The translations under genes and the position numbers were made by a program. DNA of 11,632 nt from Nitriliruptoraceae bacterium (GTDB lineage Bacteria > Actinomycetota > Nitriliruptoria > Nitriliruptorales > Nitriliruptoraceae), in assembly GCA_003554005.1 (NCBI GenBank), contig PWEU01000136.1, forward strand, positions 1 through 11,632, given 5' to 3'. This document shows positions 1-5,832 of the stretch, in pieces (within the stretch, counting starts at the first letter, position 1; each line of letters starts with the position of its first letter). The notes under the pieces are model-generated. The model saw nothing but the letters and a program-made list of their open reading frames with translations, was not told the DNA's origin and did no database searches.

Positions 1-572
1 AGAAGCTGATCCCGGGCGCGACTGACGAAGGTCTGCAGCGCGTGGTTGCGGGCCAGCTGGTCGAGAACGTCCGCGATGGTCGCAACGCCGCGGCGACGGC
101 TCGCGAGGTGCAGCAGCATGGTCGCCATGAGGTCCGGGTGGTCTTCGAGCACCGTGAGGAGGAATTCGGTCAGTGTCGCGATCGCGACCTGTCCTGAGGT
201 GACGTAGCGGGGTGATGCGAAGTCGTTGACGTTGCTGGTCACGACGAGGTGCGCTTCCGCAGCGATGGCGGTGGCGAGCACGTGCCGATCGTCGGTCGCG
301 TTGTCCATGGTGGCGATGAGTGCGTCCGGCGGGTCGGCCCAGGCGTCACGGAACGCGACATGCAGCGCGGGGATGGTGGTGTCGTCGAAACGTTGAGGGT
401 CGATGCCGGGGTGGTTGGCCAGGACGTTGCGGCGCATCTCCTCGATGAGCTGGTTGGACCAGCGGGGTTCGTAGTAGCCCATCGCGGCCAGGCTCAGCAT
501 GACATCTCGTAGCCACTGCGGGTACAGGACGTTGGCGTCGAGGACGGCGACGAGGTCGTCGGGGTGGCTCAC
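1..572 (-). CDS. PIN-domain toxin (VapC-like), 3' end outside the window
   Basis: Reading from a GTG at 572, the frame is open to the window edge (190 codons, no stop seen). The start overlaps the antitoxin stop by 4 bp (GTGA), the usual layout of a translationally coupled TA pair. PIN-fold acidic residues are visible: Asp12 in VLDANVLYP, Glu44/45 in LIEEM, Asp94/95 in ATDDRHVLATA, and Asp117 in TSNVNDF. PIN toxins are Mg2+-dependent RNases; many VapC enzymes cut tRNA or rRNA loops. The length seen is longer than a compact VapC of about 130 residues, and the region after residue 120 is mostly helical, as in the larger PIN proteins paired with excisionase-type HTH antitoxins. The exact RNA target cannot be read from sequence. 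An alternative reading is a PIN nuclease not acting as a toxin, but the coupled HTH gene argues against that. Confidence 0.88.
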   Translation of the reverse strand, partial: MSHPDDLVAVLDANVLYPQWLRDVMLSLAAMGYYEPRWSNQLIEEMRRNVLANHPGIDPQRFDDTTIPALHVAFRDAWADPPDALIATMDNATDDRHVLATAIAAEAHLVVTSNVNDFASPRYVTSGQVAIATLTEFLLTVLEDHPDLMATMLLHLASRRRGVATIADVLDQLARNHALQTFVSRARDQL

Positions 573-964
573 CGCAGTCCCAGGTCCTCCTCGTCTGCGG
601 CGAGCCGGTCGAGCTGGTCAAGCTGGCGGTCACGGTTGGTCTTGAACTCGCGCAGCGCGCTGGCGGGTACGACGTGACGGTTCCCGGTCTTGCGGTAGGG
701 GATCTTGCCGGCCTTGAGAAGGCGGGTCAGGTACGGCCGTGACACACCGAGGAAGTCGGCGGCCTCGGTCGTGGTCAGCGTCGGCTCGGTACCCGAGGCA
801 AGCCCGTGGACGACCTTGTGCAGGGTCTTGAGCGTCTCGGGTGGCAGCTCGATGGGATCGCCGTCGCCGACGACGACGGCTGTCGTCCGGTCGCCGGCGT
901 TGCGCAGCGCCGACTCGAGCTGCGCATCGAGTGCGGCGAACCGATCCCCCCTGGTCGTGGGCAT
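569..964 (-). CDS. HTH (excisionase/MerR-like) antitoxin of the PIN toxin
   Basis: 131 residues from ATG at 964. This start is chosen because AGGAG (971-975) sits 6 nt upstream; an in-frame TTG at 970 adds only two residues and would abut that site. Residues about 63-105 (TLTTTEAADFLGVSRPYLTRLL, then GKIPYRKTGNRHVVP) are a typical helix-turn-helix of the excisionase/AlpA-like type, with the recognition helix at SRPYLTRLL and the wing at KTGNRHV. The acidic, charged tail (about 106-131, DRQLDQLDRLAADEEDLGLR) is the likely toxin-binding part. The gene precedes the PIN gene and overlaps it by 4 bp, so it is probably the antitoxin and autorepressor of the operon. The family assignment is firm; the antitoxin role is inferred from context. 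Confidence 0.88.
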   Translation of the reverse strand: MPTTRGDRFAALDAQLESALRNAGDRTTAVVVGDGDPIELPPETLKTLHKVVHGLASGTEPTLTTTEAADFLGVSRPYLTRLLKAGKIPYRKTGNRHVVPASALREFKTNRDRQLDQLDRLAADEEDLGLR

Positions 965-993
965 GCACAACTCCTAGGACGATATCTGCAATA

Positions 994-1020
994 AGTGTAA
1001 CCCAGAATTGGCCTTCTCAA
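994..1020 (-). promoter_or_regulatory. Candidate promoter of the HTH/PIN operon
   Basis: On the minus strand, TACACT (999-994) fits the actinobacterial -10 pattern TANNNT, and TTGAGA (1020-1015) is a possible -35. The spacer is only 15 bp, shorter than ideal, so the -35 may not be used. A start near 987 would leave a leader of about 20 nt containing the AGGAG site. It is supported only by motif and position. Confidence 0.35.
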
Positions 1021-1134
1021 GTGGCTGAGATGCGGGCGTCGGAGGCGGCTGCCTGCGGACGCACGGGACGCCGTGTGAGTTGAGCGAGGATGCCCTGATC
1101 TCGGTGACCGCGACGTTGGTTCACGGCTGCGCTT

Positions 1135-1153
1135 TGACACCATCGTGACACCA
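1135..1153 (+). repeat. Candidate integrase arm-type sites upstream of tRNA-Leu copy 1
   Basis: TGACACCA occurs at 1135-1142 and again at 1146-1153, an 11-bp period. The first copy starts 136 bp before the anticodon-loop core (G at 1271). Near tRNA-Leu copy 3, TGACAAC occurs twice with the same 11-bp period, starting 135 bp before the equivalent base. A second shared block, GTCAGA followed by GCG two bases later, starts exactly 53 bp before the core in both copies (1218 here). Tyrosine integrases bind short direct repeats of this kind beside the core site. No protein-binding evidence exists. Confidence 0.4.
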
Positions 1154-1267
1154 CACCGCGTGGAACGACGCGGTTCTTGCCGGCATGGTGCGGGATAACA
1201 CCGGTGTGTTTCCCCATGTCAGAGGCGTTCTGCGCCACCCAGGCACGCCGAGCGACACGCCGCCGGC

Positions 1268-1327
1268 ACGGTTCAGGTCCGTGTGTCCTTATGGACATGG
1301 GGGTTCAAGTCCCCCCTCGCCCACCAC
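1268..1327 (+). repeat. tRNA-Leu(CAG) 3' half, copy 1 (att-like)
   Basis: The segment reads as the 3' half of a type II tRNA-Leu: anticodon stem CACGG/CCGTG around loop TTCAGGT (anticodon CAG), variable arm TGTCC-TTAT-GGACA, T arm GGGGG-TTCAAGT-CCCCC, acceptor strand CTCGCCC, then A and an encoded CCA (1324-1326). No matching 5' acceptor strand or D arm lies upstream, so this is not a tRNA gene. It matches copy 2 (3301-3360) at 59 of 60 positions in direct orientation, and copy 3 (6341-6452, inverted) at 108 of 112 positions, including downstream flank. Identity that begins at the anticodon loop and runs to the tRNA end is typical of tyrosine-integrase attachment cores. Confidence 0.88.
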
Positions 1328-1373
1328 CTTCGTAGGCCGGTCTAGCGGCCCGTAGACGCCATAATCGCTCGAG

Positions 1374-1401
1374 CGCCTCCGCTTCCCAGCGGGGGCGTTT
1401 C
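1374..1401 (+). terminator. Terminator following tRNA-Leu 3' half, copy 1
   Basis: A 10-bp stem (CGCCTCCGCT, loop TCCC, AGCGGGGGCG; one G-U pair) is followed by TTTCG. The copy 3 counterpart keeps the 5' stem arm but differs in the loop, which suggests that the hairpin is conserved as a structure. It would end transcription of a tRNA-Leu read from the left, and it also separates the tRNA fragment from the stop codon of the convergent AlbA_2 gene at 1423. A smaller conserved hairpin, GTCTA...TAGAC, lies between the tRNA end and this stem. Confidence 0.7.
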
Positions 1402-1422
1402 GAATGCCGGTGACAACGGATC

Positions 1423-3198
1423 TCAGCTTTCCGGCGGCGGCAGGAGTTGCCAGCGGTTGCCGGGGCTCCTCCGTCTCGGCGAGGTCGGCTCAAGTTGCCC
1501 AGACTCCTCAAGCCGCTTCAGCCAGTACAGAACGGCTCGGGGTGTACCGATCCCGGTCGCAGCTGCCAGGTCAGCGGTGGACCGGGGACCCTCGCGTAGG
1601 GCGTCTCGGATGGCATCCAGTTGCCAAGGCTCGGTCGTCGGTGTGGTGCGCTCCGGTAGGTCGACGTTCAGGCGAGGTGCTCCCCCGTCGGTTTCGGGCC
1701 GCTCGCTCGCGAGCACCCACGCGGATCCACGGCCATCACCCATCCGACGCAGCAGGCCGACGTCGGCCAGGCCAGCGAGGTCGCGTGAGGCACGCGCAGC
1801 GTCGACGCCGGCAAGTGTGCGGTACTGGGCGTTCGTGATCCGGCCGTGCCTCTTGACGAAGGCCGAGCCCAAGCGTTGCGCATCGGACAACCGGCCCGTG
1901 CCGACCTCTCCCAGCCAGCGCAGAGCCTCGTCGTCGAGCAGGGTGCTGTTGCGAAGCCTGACCCGGAAGTCTCGGATGCTGTCCCGCAGTTCTGGGGGTT
2001 CCATCCCCGCAGCGCGCAACGAGTGGGCCAAGGCCAGGAGCCCTGATCCGCGGTTCTCAACAACGGTGCGATTGGTCCCGGGGACGACCACGTCCTCGAG
2101 AAGCTTCGCGAGGCGAGCGTTCCGTGAAGAGCTGACTGGCTCGTTCAGCAGCGCGTCAGGATCGACGGGCCCATGGAGGCCACCCGGGCTGATGATCTCC
2201 AAGCGATCCGGGTACAGCTCGACTCGGATCTGGGTGCCGCGGGCATCGCTGGATAGGTCTCGATGCATAAGCGCGTTGGCGAGAACCTCGCGGATGGCCT
2301 CCTCCGGGTACTCCCATCGATCCTCGCGAAGCAGTCCGTCGATCACGGACCGCCGGCGGATGTTGCGTTGGATCGCAGCGGCTGCGCCTACCAGCATGAC
2401 CGGGATCGGGCCCTCGATTGACGCATTGTCGAGGAACCTGGTGCCCTCGGCCGCTGGCTCTCCAGTGATGGTTGGGTATGCGATGAAGGTGATGTCCAGT
2501 TGCGGAAAGAACTGCTGCGGGTAGCGCCCCAGGGCGAGCAGCCCAGCGACCGTGGGGCACGGCCGTTGCTGGTCGGTAGTCCCGCCTGAACCGAGGACGC
2601 CGACCATCCGGAGTATCTGGGTGTCGGTTCGGTCGGCGAAGGAGGGACCACGGGTGCGCCGCAGCCGGTCGATGAGCGCTGCAACCAAGCTCGTGTCCAG
2701 ATCCTCTGGCGTCGCACCGGCGACGATGGACTCATCCTCGGTCGACTGACCGCGACTCGCGAGCAGGACCTGGACCTCGTAGGGCGTGAGGCGACGGTCC
2801 CCGTCGTGCGTCCGGATGAAGCTGCCAGCAGCCATGCCGCGGGCCTCGATGAACGATGGCTTCTGTGTTCGGGGCAGTTCTTCCACCACGGCTGCGACGA
2901 TGCTGCGTCCCTCGAACTGAACGATCTCGATAGTCGGACGAATAGGCGGTTGGATGCGTTGGGCGGCCTGGCTTGCGAGGTCCGAAGCGAGAGCGGCTGC
3001 GTCGATCGCGACGGGACCGAAGCCGGTGGCCTCGTCTATGCCGAGCAGAAGCAGGCCCCCAGCGGTGTTGGCGAACGCGCAGACGGACTCGATCGCACTG
3101 GAGGGGAAGCCACCTTCCGCTCGTTTCGCCTCGACGTCGGCTAGATCAGTGCCGGCTTCCCTCATCCGAGCGACGGCATCTGTGACCAACGCCAGCAT
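1423..3198 (-). CDS. AlbA_2 (Schlafen-type) / GHKL ATP-binding / winged-helix protein
   Basis: 591 residues from ATG at 3198; AGGGG sits 5 nt upstream, whereas a longer frame to 3288 adds an unconserved leader. Residues about 20-150 form an AlbA_2 domain (PF04326): DVEAKRAEGG, then FANTAGGLLLLGID, ending near RLTPYEVQVLL. Residues about 296-410 form an HATPase_c_4-like GHKL domain: the N-box EVLANALMHRD (304-314), EIISPGG (334-340), and ENRGSGLLAL (381-390). Two winged-helix segments follow (about 450-500 and 525-585). This architecture is annotated as an ATP-binding or RecG-like regulator; it has no helicase motifs. Members are found in genomic islands and are often suspected of antiviral or stress roles, unproven here. 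The gene lies alone within a 2033-bp unit bounded by direct tRNA-Leu 3' halves, transcribed toward copy 1, with inverted repeats upstream. Confidence 0.9.
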   Translation of the reverse strand: MLALVTDAVARMREAGTDLADVEAKRAEGGFPSSAIESVCAFANTAGGLLLLGIDEATGFGPVAIDAAALASDLASQAAQRIQPPIRPTIEIVQFEGRSIVAAVVEELPRTQKPSFIEARGMAAGSFIRTHDGDRRLTPYEVQVLLASRGQSTEDESIVAGATPEDLDTSLVAALIDRLRRTRGPSFADRTDTQILRMVGVLGSGGTTDQQRPCPTVAGLLALGRYPQQFFPQLDITFIAYPTITGEPAAEGTRFLDNASIEGPIPVMLVGAAAAIQRNIRRRSVIDGLLREDRWEYPEEAIREVLANALMHRDLSSDARGTQIRVELYPDRLEIISPGGLHGPVDPDALLNEPVSSSRNARLAKLLEDVVVPGTNRTVVENRGSGLLALAHSLRAAGMEPPELRDSIRDFRVRLRNSTLLDDEALRWLGEVGTGRLSDAQRLGSAFVKRHGRITNAQYRTLAGVDAARASRDLAGLADVGLLRRMGDGRGSAWVLASERPETDGGAPRLNVDLPERTTPTTEPWQLDAIRDALREGPRSTADLAAATGIGTPRAVLYWLKRLEESGQLEPTSPRRRSPGNRWQLLPPPES

Positions 3199-3223
3199 GG
3201 AAACCCCTACAGCAACTAGGAAG

Positions 3224-3280
3224 GAACTCCGAAGGCTACTCGGAAGTGGAGCTTCGAAGTTCCAAGTCGACTTCGGAGCT
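3224..3280 (-). promoter_or_regulatory. Cluster of inverted repeats upstream of the AlbA_2 gene
   Basis: The 102 bp between the gene start (3198) and tRNA-Leu copy 2 contain CTCCGAAG (3227-3234) paired with CTTCGGAG (3271-3278), and inside these CGAAGT (3255-3260) paired with ACTTCG (3270-3275). The winged-helix protein could bind here to regulate itself. An alternative is that these are integrase arm sites of att copy 2, since TTCCAA (3260-3265) is mirrored by TTGGAA on the other side at 3368. No clear -10 was identified. Confidence 0.35.
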
Positions 3281-3300
3281 GCCGGCAAGGGCGCTGTCGA

Positions 3301-3360
3301 ACGGTTCAGGTCCGTGCGTCCTTATGGACATGGGGGTTCAAGTCCCCCCTCGCCCACCAC
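3301..3360 (+). repeat. tRNA-Leu(CAG) 3' half, copy 2 (att-like)
   Basis: Same anticodon loop, variable arm, T arm and acceptor-CCA as copy 1, with one base different (C for T after the anticodon stem), so identity stops sharply at both ends of the 60 bp. The anticodon stem keeps four pairs (ACGG/CCGT). Unlike copies 1 and 3, the downstream terminator is absent and the TGACA-type arm repeats are not present upstream. Copies 1 and 2 are in direct orientation and enclose only the AlbA_2 gene, as expected for left and right ends of an inserted element or of tandem insertions. Confidence 0.88.
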
Positions 3361-4128
3361 GGCTCCATTGGAAGTTCTCCCGTTACCGTTTGGAAGTTAG
3401 GTGCGGGAGCGCTTCCTTTCGCCGTTTCGGGGCTGTCGGGCCCGTCTGGGCGTCGCTGGGCTGCGGTCTCTGGCCCGTTTGGCCGGTGGCATGACGAAAC
3501 GCACGCCGTGGTGGCTTGCCTTTCGGTGTGGTGGCGTGACGGAACGCCGACCGGGACGGCCTGCCCTGTACAGCTGCTCGAAGCCCCCACAAGATGTGGT
3601 TATCAGCTGCCATGCTCACGTGATCTGGCGGAATGCTGGCGAGCCAGCAGCCGTGTAGCAGCGCGGCACAGTCGTTTGAACGCGATGAGCCGGTCTCCGC
3701 GCTCTCGGCACCTGCGCCACGAAACGACGGGAGCTCACATCCGCCGGGCACGAGGTCCATACGGACGGGCAGGTTCGTCGTGCACCTCGGCGTGTTGCCG
3801 TTGCTCGACGGCGACACACCGAGGTCGCCACCGAACACCGTGAGATGCAACGCGACACCCCCAAACCCATCGAGCAAGATCCACTCGCAGTCCCCGCGAC
3901 CGACCGGCTCCGACGCGAGACCCACGAGGTCTCCGCCCTCCAAGGAGACCCGATGCAGCCAGCGATCCGGACCCTGAAGCCCGCAGGACCGCACTCGGCC
4001 GTTATGCGGTTGTTCGCCGCAAGGACTGTTATCCCGAGCTTGAGATAACGGCGGTTACAGCGATGCTCGGGAACGGTTCTCATCGGTGCGTCCGCGGATG
4101 CGGGAGCGCTGCCTCAGAGAGGATCGGG
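3361..4128. other. Gene-free interval between att copy 2 and the MazF-like gene
   Basis: No reading frame here has a convincing protein pattern. The longest minus-strand frame (3383-3994) is rich in Arg, Ser, Cys and Gly with no recognisable domain. A plus-strand frame ending at the TAA at 4049-4051 has higher third-position GC and a helical, charged look (about 3845-4048), so it may be the tail of a decayed gene. Short repeats are present: TTGGAAGTT at 3368 and 3390, an 18-bp repeat with two mismatches at 3485 and 3530, and GTTAT/ATAAC elements at 4001-4051. Confidence 0.5.
4001..4051. repeat. Clustered GTTAT/ATAAC inverted repeats
   Basis: GTTATGCGG (4001-4009) is followed by CCGCA (4017-4021), giving a 5-bp stem TGCGG/CCGCA. 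Then GTTATC (4028-4033) and GATAAC (4044-4049) form an imperfect 22-bp palindrome centred on AGCT. The layout resembles a recombinase core site or an operator more than a terminator, as there is no T run. No matching site was found elsewhere in the window apart from a lone GTTATCCCG in the minus strand near 1193-1201. Confidence 0.3.
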
Positions 4129-4464
4129 TCAGTGCAGGGCGAGCACGTGGCGCAGGGCGACGTCGATCGCGTCCATCGTGGGTGGGCTGAGCATGCCGCG
4201 GCGAGCCTCGAGGTCGTCCTTGTGCACGAGTTCGAGTTCGTCGGTCATCGCTCGTCCCGTGAGTGGGGCGTCACGGTCGCTCAGTTCCACGATGGTCGGC
4301 AGGGCACGCTTCGGTCGAGTCGTGATGCGGACCACATGGACCCACTGGAACCGTGATCGGTTCCGGCCATCGTTGGACACGATGACGATCGGTTTCGGTT
4401 CATCGTCCTCGAGGTAGCGGAACGACCACACGCTGCCGCGCAGCAGTTCGTTGGCGGTGTTCAC
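4129..4464 (-). CDS. MazF/PemK-family endoribonuclease toxin
   Basis: 111 residues from GTG at 4464, overlapping the upstream gene's TGA by 4 bp (GTGA). The N-terminus fits the PemK/MazF fold: LRGSVWSFRYLEDDEPKPIVIVSNDGRN, followed by WVHVVRITTRPKRALPTIVEL. MazF toxins are small dimeric RNases that cut single-stranded RNA at short motifs and normally start with a G-x-V/I-W segment and a P-x-x-V-x-S/N-x-D stretch, both seen here. The C-terminal helix (TMDAIDVALRHVLALH) also fits. Length is normal for the family. It is the second gene of a two-gene operon read away from the Phd/RelE module. The cleavage motif cannot be predicted. Confidence 0.88.
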   Translation of the reverse strand: MNTANELLRGSVWSFRYLEDDEPKPIVIVSNDGRNRSRFQWVHVVRITTRPKRALPTIVELSDRDAPLTGRAMTDELELVHKDDLEARRGMLSPPTMDAIDVALRHVLALH

Positions 4465-4757
4465 GCCGGGCTGCGTCGACGTCGCCGCGCGCGGGTGGTC
4501 TGCTCGACCCAGGCGGTGGGGTCGTCGAAGTCCCCGGCGTCCACCGCCTGGTTGTAGGCGTCCTCTAGCAGCGCCTCTTGCACCCGGCGCACCCCGAGCA
4601 TCACCAGCGCACGGAGTTCGGCTGAGTCGGATGCAAGCCGTTCCCCGACGAGCCGCTCCAGCGCAGCATGCTCCGCAGAGTCCTCATCCAGGAACGGCCC
4701 GACCACCGGCGTGTCGGTGTGGTCGAAGTTGATGGTCTTGCGACTCAGCGGGTCCAT
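4461..4757 (-). CDS. Probable antitoxin of the MazF-like toxin
   Basis: 98 residues from ATG at 4757, chosen because it begins the conserved-looking part; the frame extends further upstream only through the intergenic operator and the antisense of the Phd gene. The Shine-Dalgarno signal is weak (GAGTGG). The protein is acidic in the middle (FLDEDSAEHAALERLVGERL, about 22-41), with a helical stretch SAELRALVMLGVRRVQEALLEDAYNQ (about 45-70) that may form a ribbon-helix-helix-like dimer unit, and it ends in an Arg-rich tail. I do not recognise a named antitoxin family. The role is inferred from its place directly upstream of, and overlapping, a MazF-type gene. Confidence 0.72.
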   Translation of the reverse strand: MDPLSRKTINFDHTDTPVVGPFLDEDSAEHAALERLVGERLASDSAELRALVMLGVRRVQEALLEDAYNQAVDAGDFDDPTAWVEQTTRARRRRRSPA

Positions 4758-4852
4758 GCCACTCAGTGTGCAGCACGAGCTGCAGCATGGCAACCGCCAC
4801 TTGGACCGCGGCACTACGCCCGTGTGATGCAATGTCGCTGCCGTGAACGTCA

Positions 4853-4891
4853 GTACGCACAGCTGCCTGTGCGTACACAAAGAGGTACACT
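4853..4891 (+). promoter_or_regulatory. Palindromic operator and leaderless promoter of the Phd/RelE module
   Basis: GTACGCACAG (4853-4862) and CTGTGCGTAC (4867-4876) form a perfect 10-bp inverted repeat with a 4-bp spacer, a good dimer-binding site for a Phd/YefM repressor. Just downstream, TACACT (4886-4891) fits TANNNT and lies 7 nt before the ATG at 4899, so transcription would begin at or next to the start codon. There is no properly spaced ribosome binding site (AGAGG is 13 nt away), in keeping with a leaderless mRNA. The operator would cover the -35 region. It also lies about 95 bp upstream of the divergent MazF operon. Confidence 0.65.
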
Positions 4892-4898
4892 CGCCAAC

Positions 4899-5180
4899 AT
4901 GTCGAAGACCGTGCCCGTCCGGGAGTTCCGAACCCACCTCGCTGATCTGCTCGACGAGGTCGCTGACCGTCGTGAGCATGTCACGGTCACGCGGCACGGT
5001 CGACCTGCCGCGGTCCTTGTCCCGGTCGATGAGTACGAAGCCCTGGAAGAGACCGCCGAGATCCTCTCCGATGAGGACACGCTCGTCGCTATCCGGCGTG
5101 GGCTCGATGACCTGGCTGCCGGTGAGATCACATCTCTCGATGATGTCCGTGCCGAGCACGCTGCCCGTTCTCGCTCGTAG
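4899..5180 (+). CDS. Phd/YefM-family antitoxin
   Basis: 93 residues. The N-terminal half is textbook Phd/YefM: SKTVPVREFRTHLADLLDEVADRR, then a beta strand HVTVTRHGRPAAVLVPVDEYEALEET (about residues 27-52). This domain dimerises and binds palindromic operators; one lies immediately upstream (4853-4876). The C-terminal half (EILSDEDTLVAIRRGLDDLAAGEITSLDDV) is the flexible toxin-neutralising part that wraps RelE-type toxins. The stop overlaps the toxin start by one base (TAGTG). Expression is probably autorepressed, with conditional cooperativity likely as in other Phd/RelE-type modules. Confidence 0.95.
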   Translation: MSKTVPVREFRTHLADLLDEVADRREHVTVTRHGRPAAVLVPVDEYEALEETAEILSDEDTLVAIRRGLDDLAAGEITSLDDVRAEHAARSRS

Positions 5181-5440
5181 TGGCCCGCATCTACCTCACC
5201 CGTACCGCCCGAGAGGCGTTGGCAGCGCTCGACTTCCTGCTCGCCGATGCGGTCCTCGATGCGCTCCGCGAACTCGAGCGTGACCCGCATCTTGGACATC
5301 AGCTGCGTGGTCGCCTCACTGGCCTGCGGTCCTACCGTGTCGGGATCTACCGCATCATCTACGGACTACGCGATGACAAGACCGTGCGGGTCATCGCCAT
5401 CCGGCATCGCGGCAACGCCTACGACACCGATCCCCGCTGA
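5180..5440 (+). CDS. RelE/ParE-family toxin
   Basis: 86 residues from GTG at 5180. The RelE/ParE fold is clear: ARIYLTRTAREALAALD at the N-terminus, a helical pair to residue 40, HQLRGRLTGLRSYRVGIYRIIYGL (the strand carrying the conserved basic and aromatic residues), and VRVIAIRHRGNAY at the end. With a Phd/YefM partner it is most likely an mRNA interferase acting in the ribosomal A site, although ParE-type gyrase poisons share the fold. Length is normal and all expected segments are present, so the gene looks functional. It is followed by 34 bp and then the converging remnants on the other strand. Confidence 0.95.
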   Translation: MARIYLTRTAREALAALDFLLADAVLDALRELERDPHLGHQLRGRLTGLRSYRVGIYRIIYGLRDDKTVRVIAIRHRGNAYDTDPR

Positions 5441-5474
5441 AGCCCGAGCAACCCGTGCGCAACGCCCGGTATCG

Positions 5475-5653
5475 CTACCCGCTTGAGAGCGACCAGGTGC
5501 GCGGGTCCGCTCCGGGCTCGGTGATCGGTAACGCGTGGACGCGAACCCGGCGGTCCTCGGTGACCACGATGGCGCCGCCCCCCAGGGCCGTCTCGACCGA
5601 GGCGAGGTTGGCCAGCAGCAGCGCTGCCTGCTCGCGTCGACCAGGAACCTCAT
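5475..5653 (-). pseudogene. DUF5615 (PIN-like, Mut7-C type) toxin, internally deleted
   Basis: It starts MRFLVDA at 5653, the canonical N-terminus of DUF5615 toxins, then jumps directly to the family's C-terminal segment REQAALLLANLASVETALGG, then GAIVVTEDRRVRVHALPI, in a different frame. The junction is near 5634, and something like 50-70 residues of the middle of the protein are missing, so no functional product is expected. The ATG overlaps the DUF433 stop by 4 bp (ATGA), preserving the standard antitoxin-toxin order. A C-terminal frame remains open to a TAG at 5475. Confidence 0.78.
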
Positions 5654-5832
5654 CCCACCGGACGCAGCGGCAGTTCACCCTCACGGACCGCCTCGGCTGC
5701 GTAGCGCAGGGCCGCAGCGATGTCCTCGGGTTCCGAGTAGGGGCAGTCGGCCAGGGTCTCCTCGATGGTCATCCCGTCAGCGACCATGCCGACCACGGTT
5801 GCCACGGGCACCCGCAGTCCACGGATGCAGGG
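5650..5832 (-). pseudogene. DUF433 antitoxin, N-terminally truncated
   Basis: The last 60 residues of a DUF433 protein are intact: PCIRGLRVPVATVVGMVADG, then MTIEETLADCPYSEPEDIAA, then ALRYAAEAVREGEL. Full-length members start about 15 residues earlier with an RI-x-x-P-x-V-x-G-x-x-PCIRG type sequence; here homology stops immediately before PCIRG at 5832, where the sequence becomes an integrase fragment on the other strand. The frame continues upstream but translates antisense of the integrase. DUF433 proteins are antitoxins of DUF5615/PIN-like toxins, and the truncated partner lies next to it. The internal ATG (MTIEE) could at most give a 40-residue fragment. Confidence 0.82.

Noticed and set aside
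1017..1298. 93-codon minus-strand frame upstream of the HTH/PIN operon
   Set aside because: It spans the candidate arm sites and part of tRNA-Leu copy 1, begins inside the tRNA fragment, and shows no domain.
1268..1326. A functional tRNA-Leu gene at copy 1 (also copies 2 and 3)
   Set aside because: No 5' acceptor strand (GGGCGAG) or D arm lies upstream of any copy; only the 3' half from the anticodon arm is present.
1457..2524. 355-codon plus-strand open frame
   Set aside because: Antisense shadow of the AlbA_2/ATPase gene, rich in Ser and Arg with no recognisable protein pattern.
3485..3547. Short repeats considered as a CRISPR array
   Set aside because: Only two imperfect 18-bp units (a weaker third between them) with no regular spacers, leader or cas genes.
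3383..3994. 203-codon minus-strand frame as a gene
   Set aside because: Composition and lack of domains or ribosome site do not support coding; part of it includes a short DNA repeat read as repeated FRHAT peptides.
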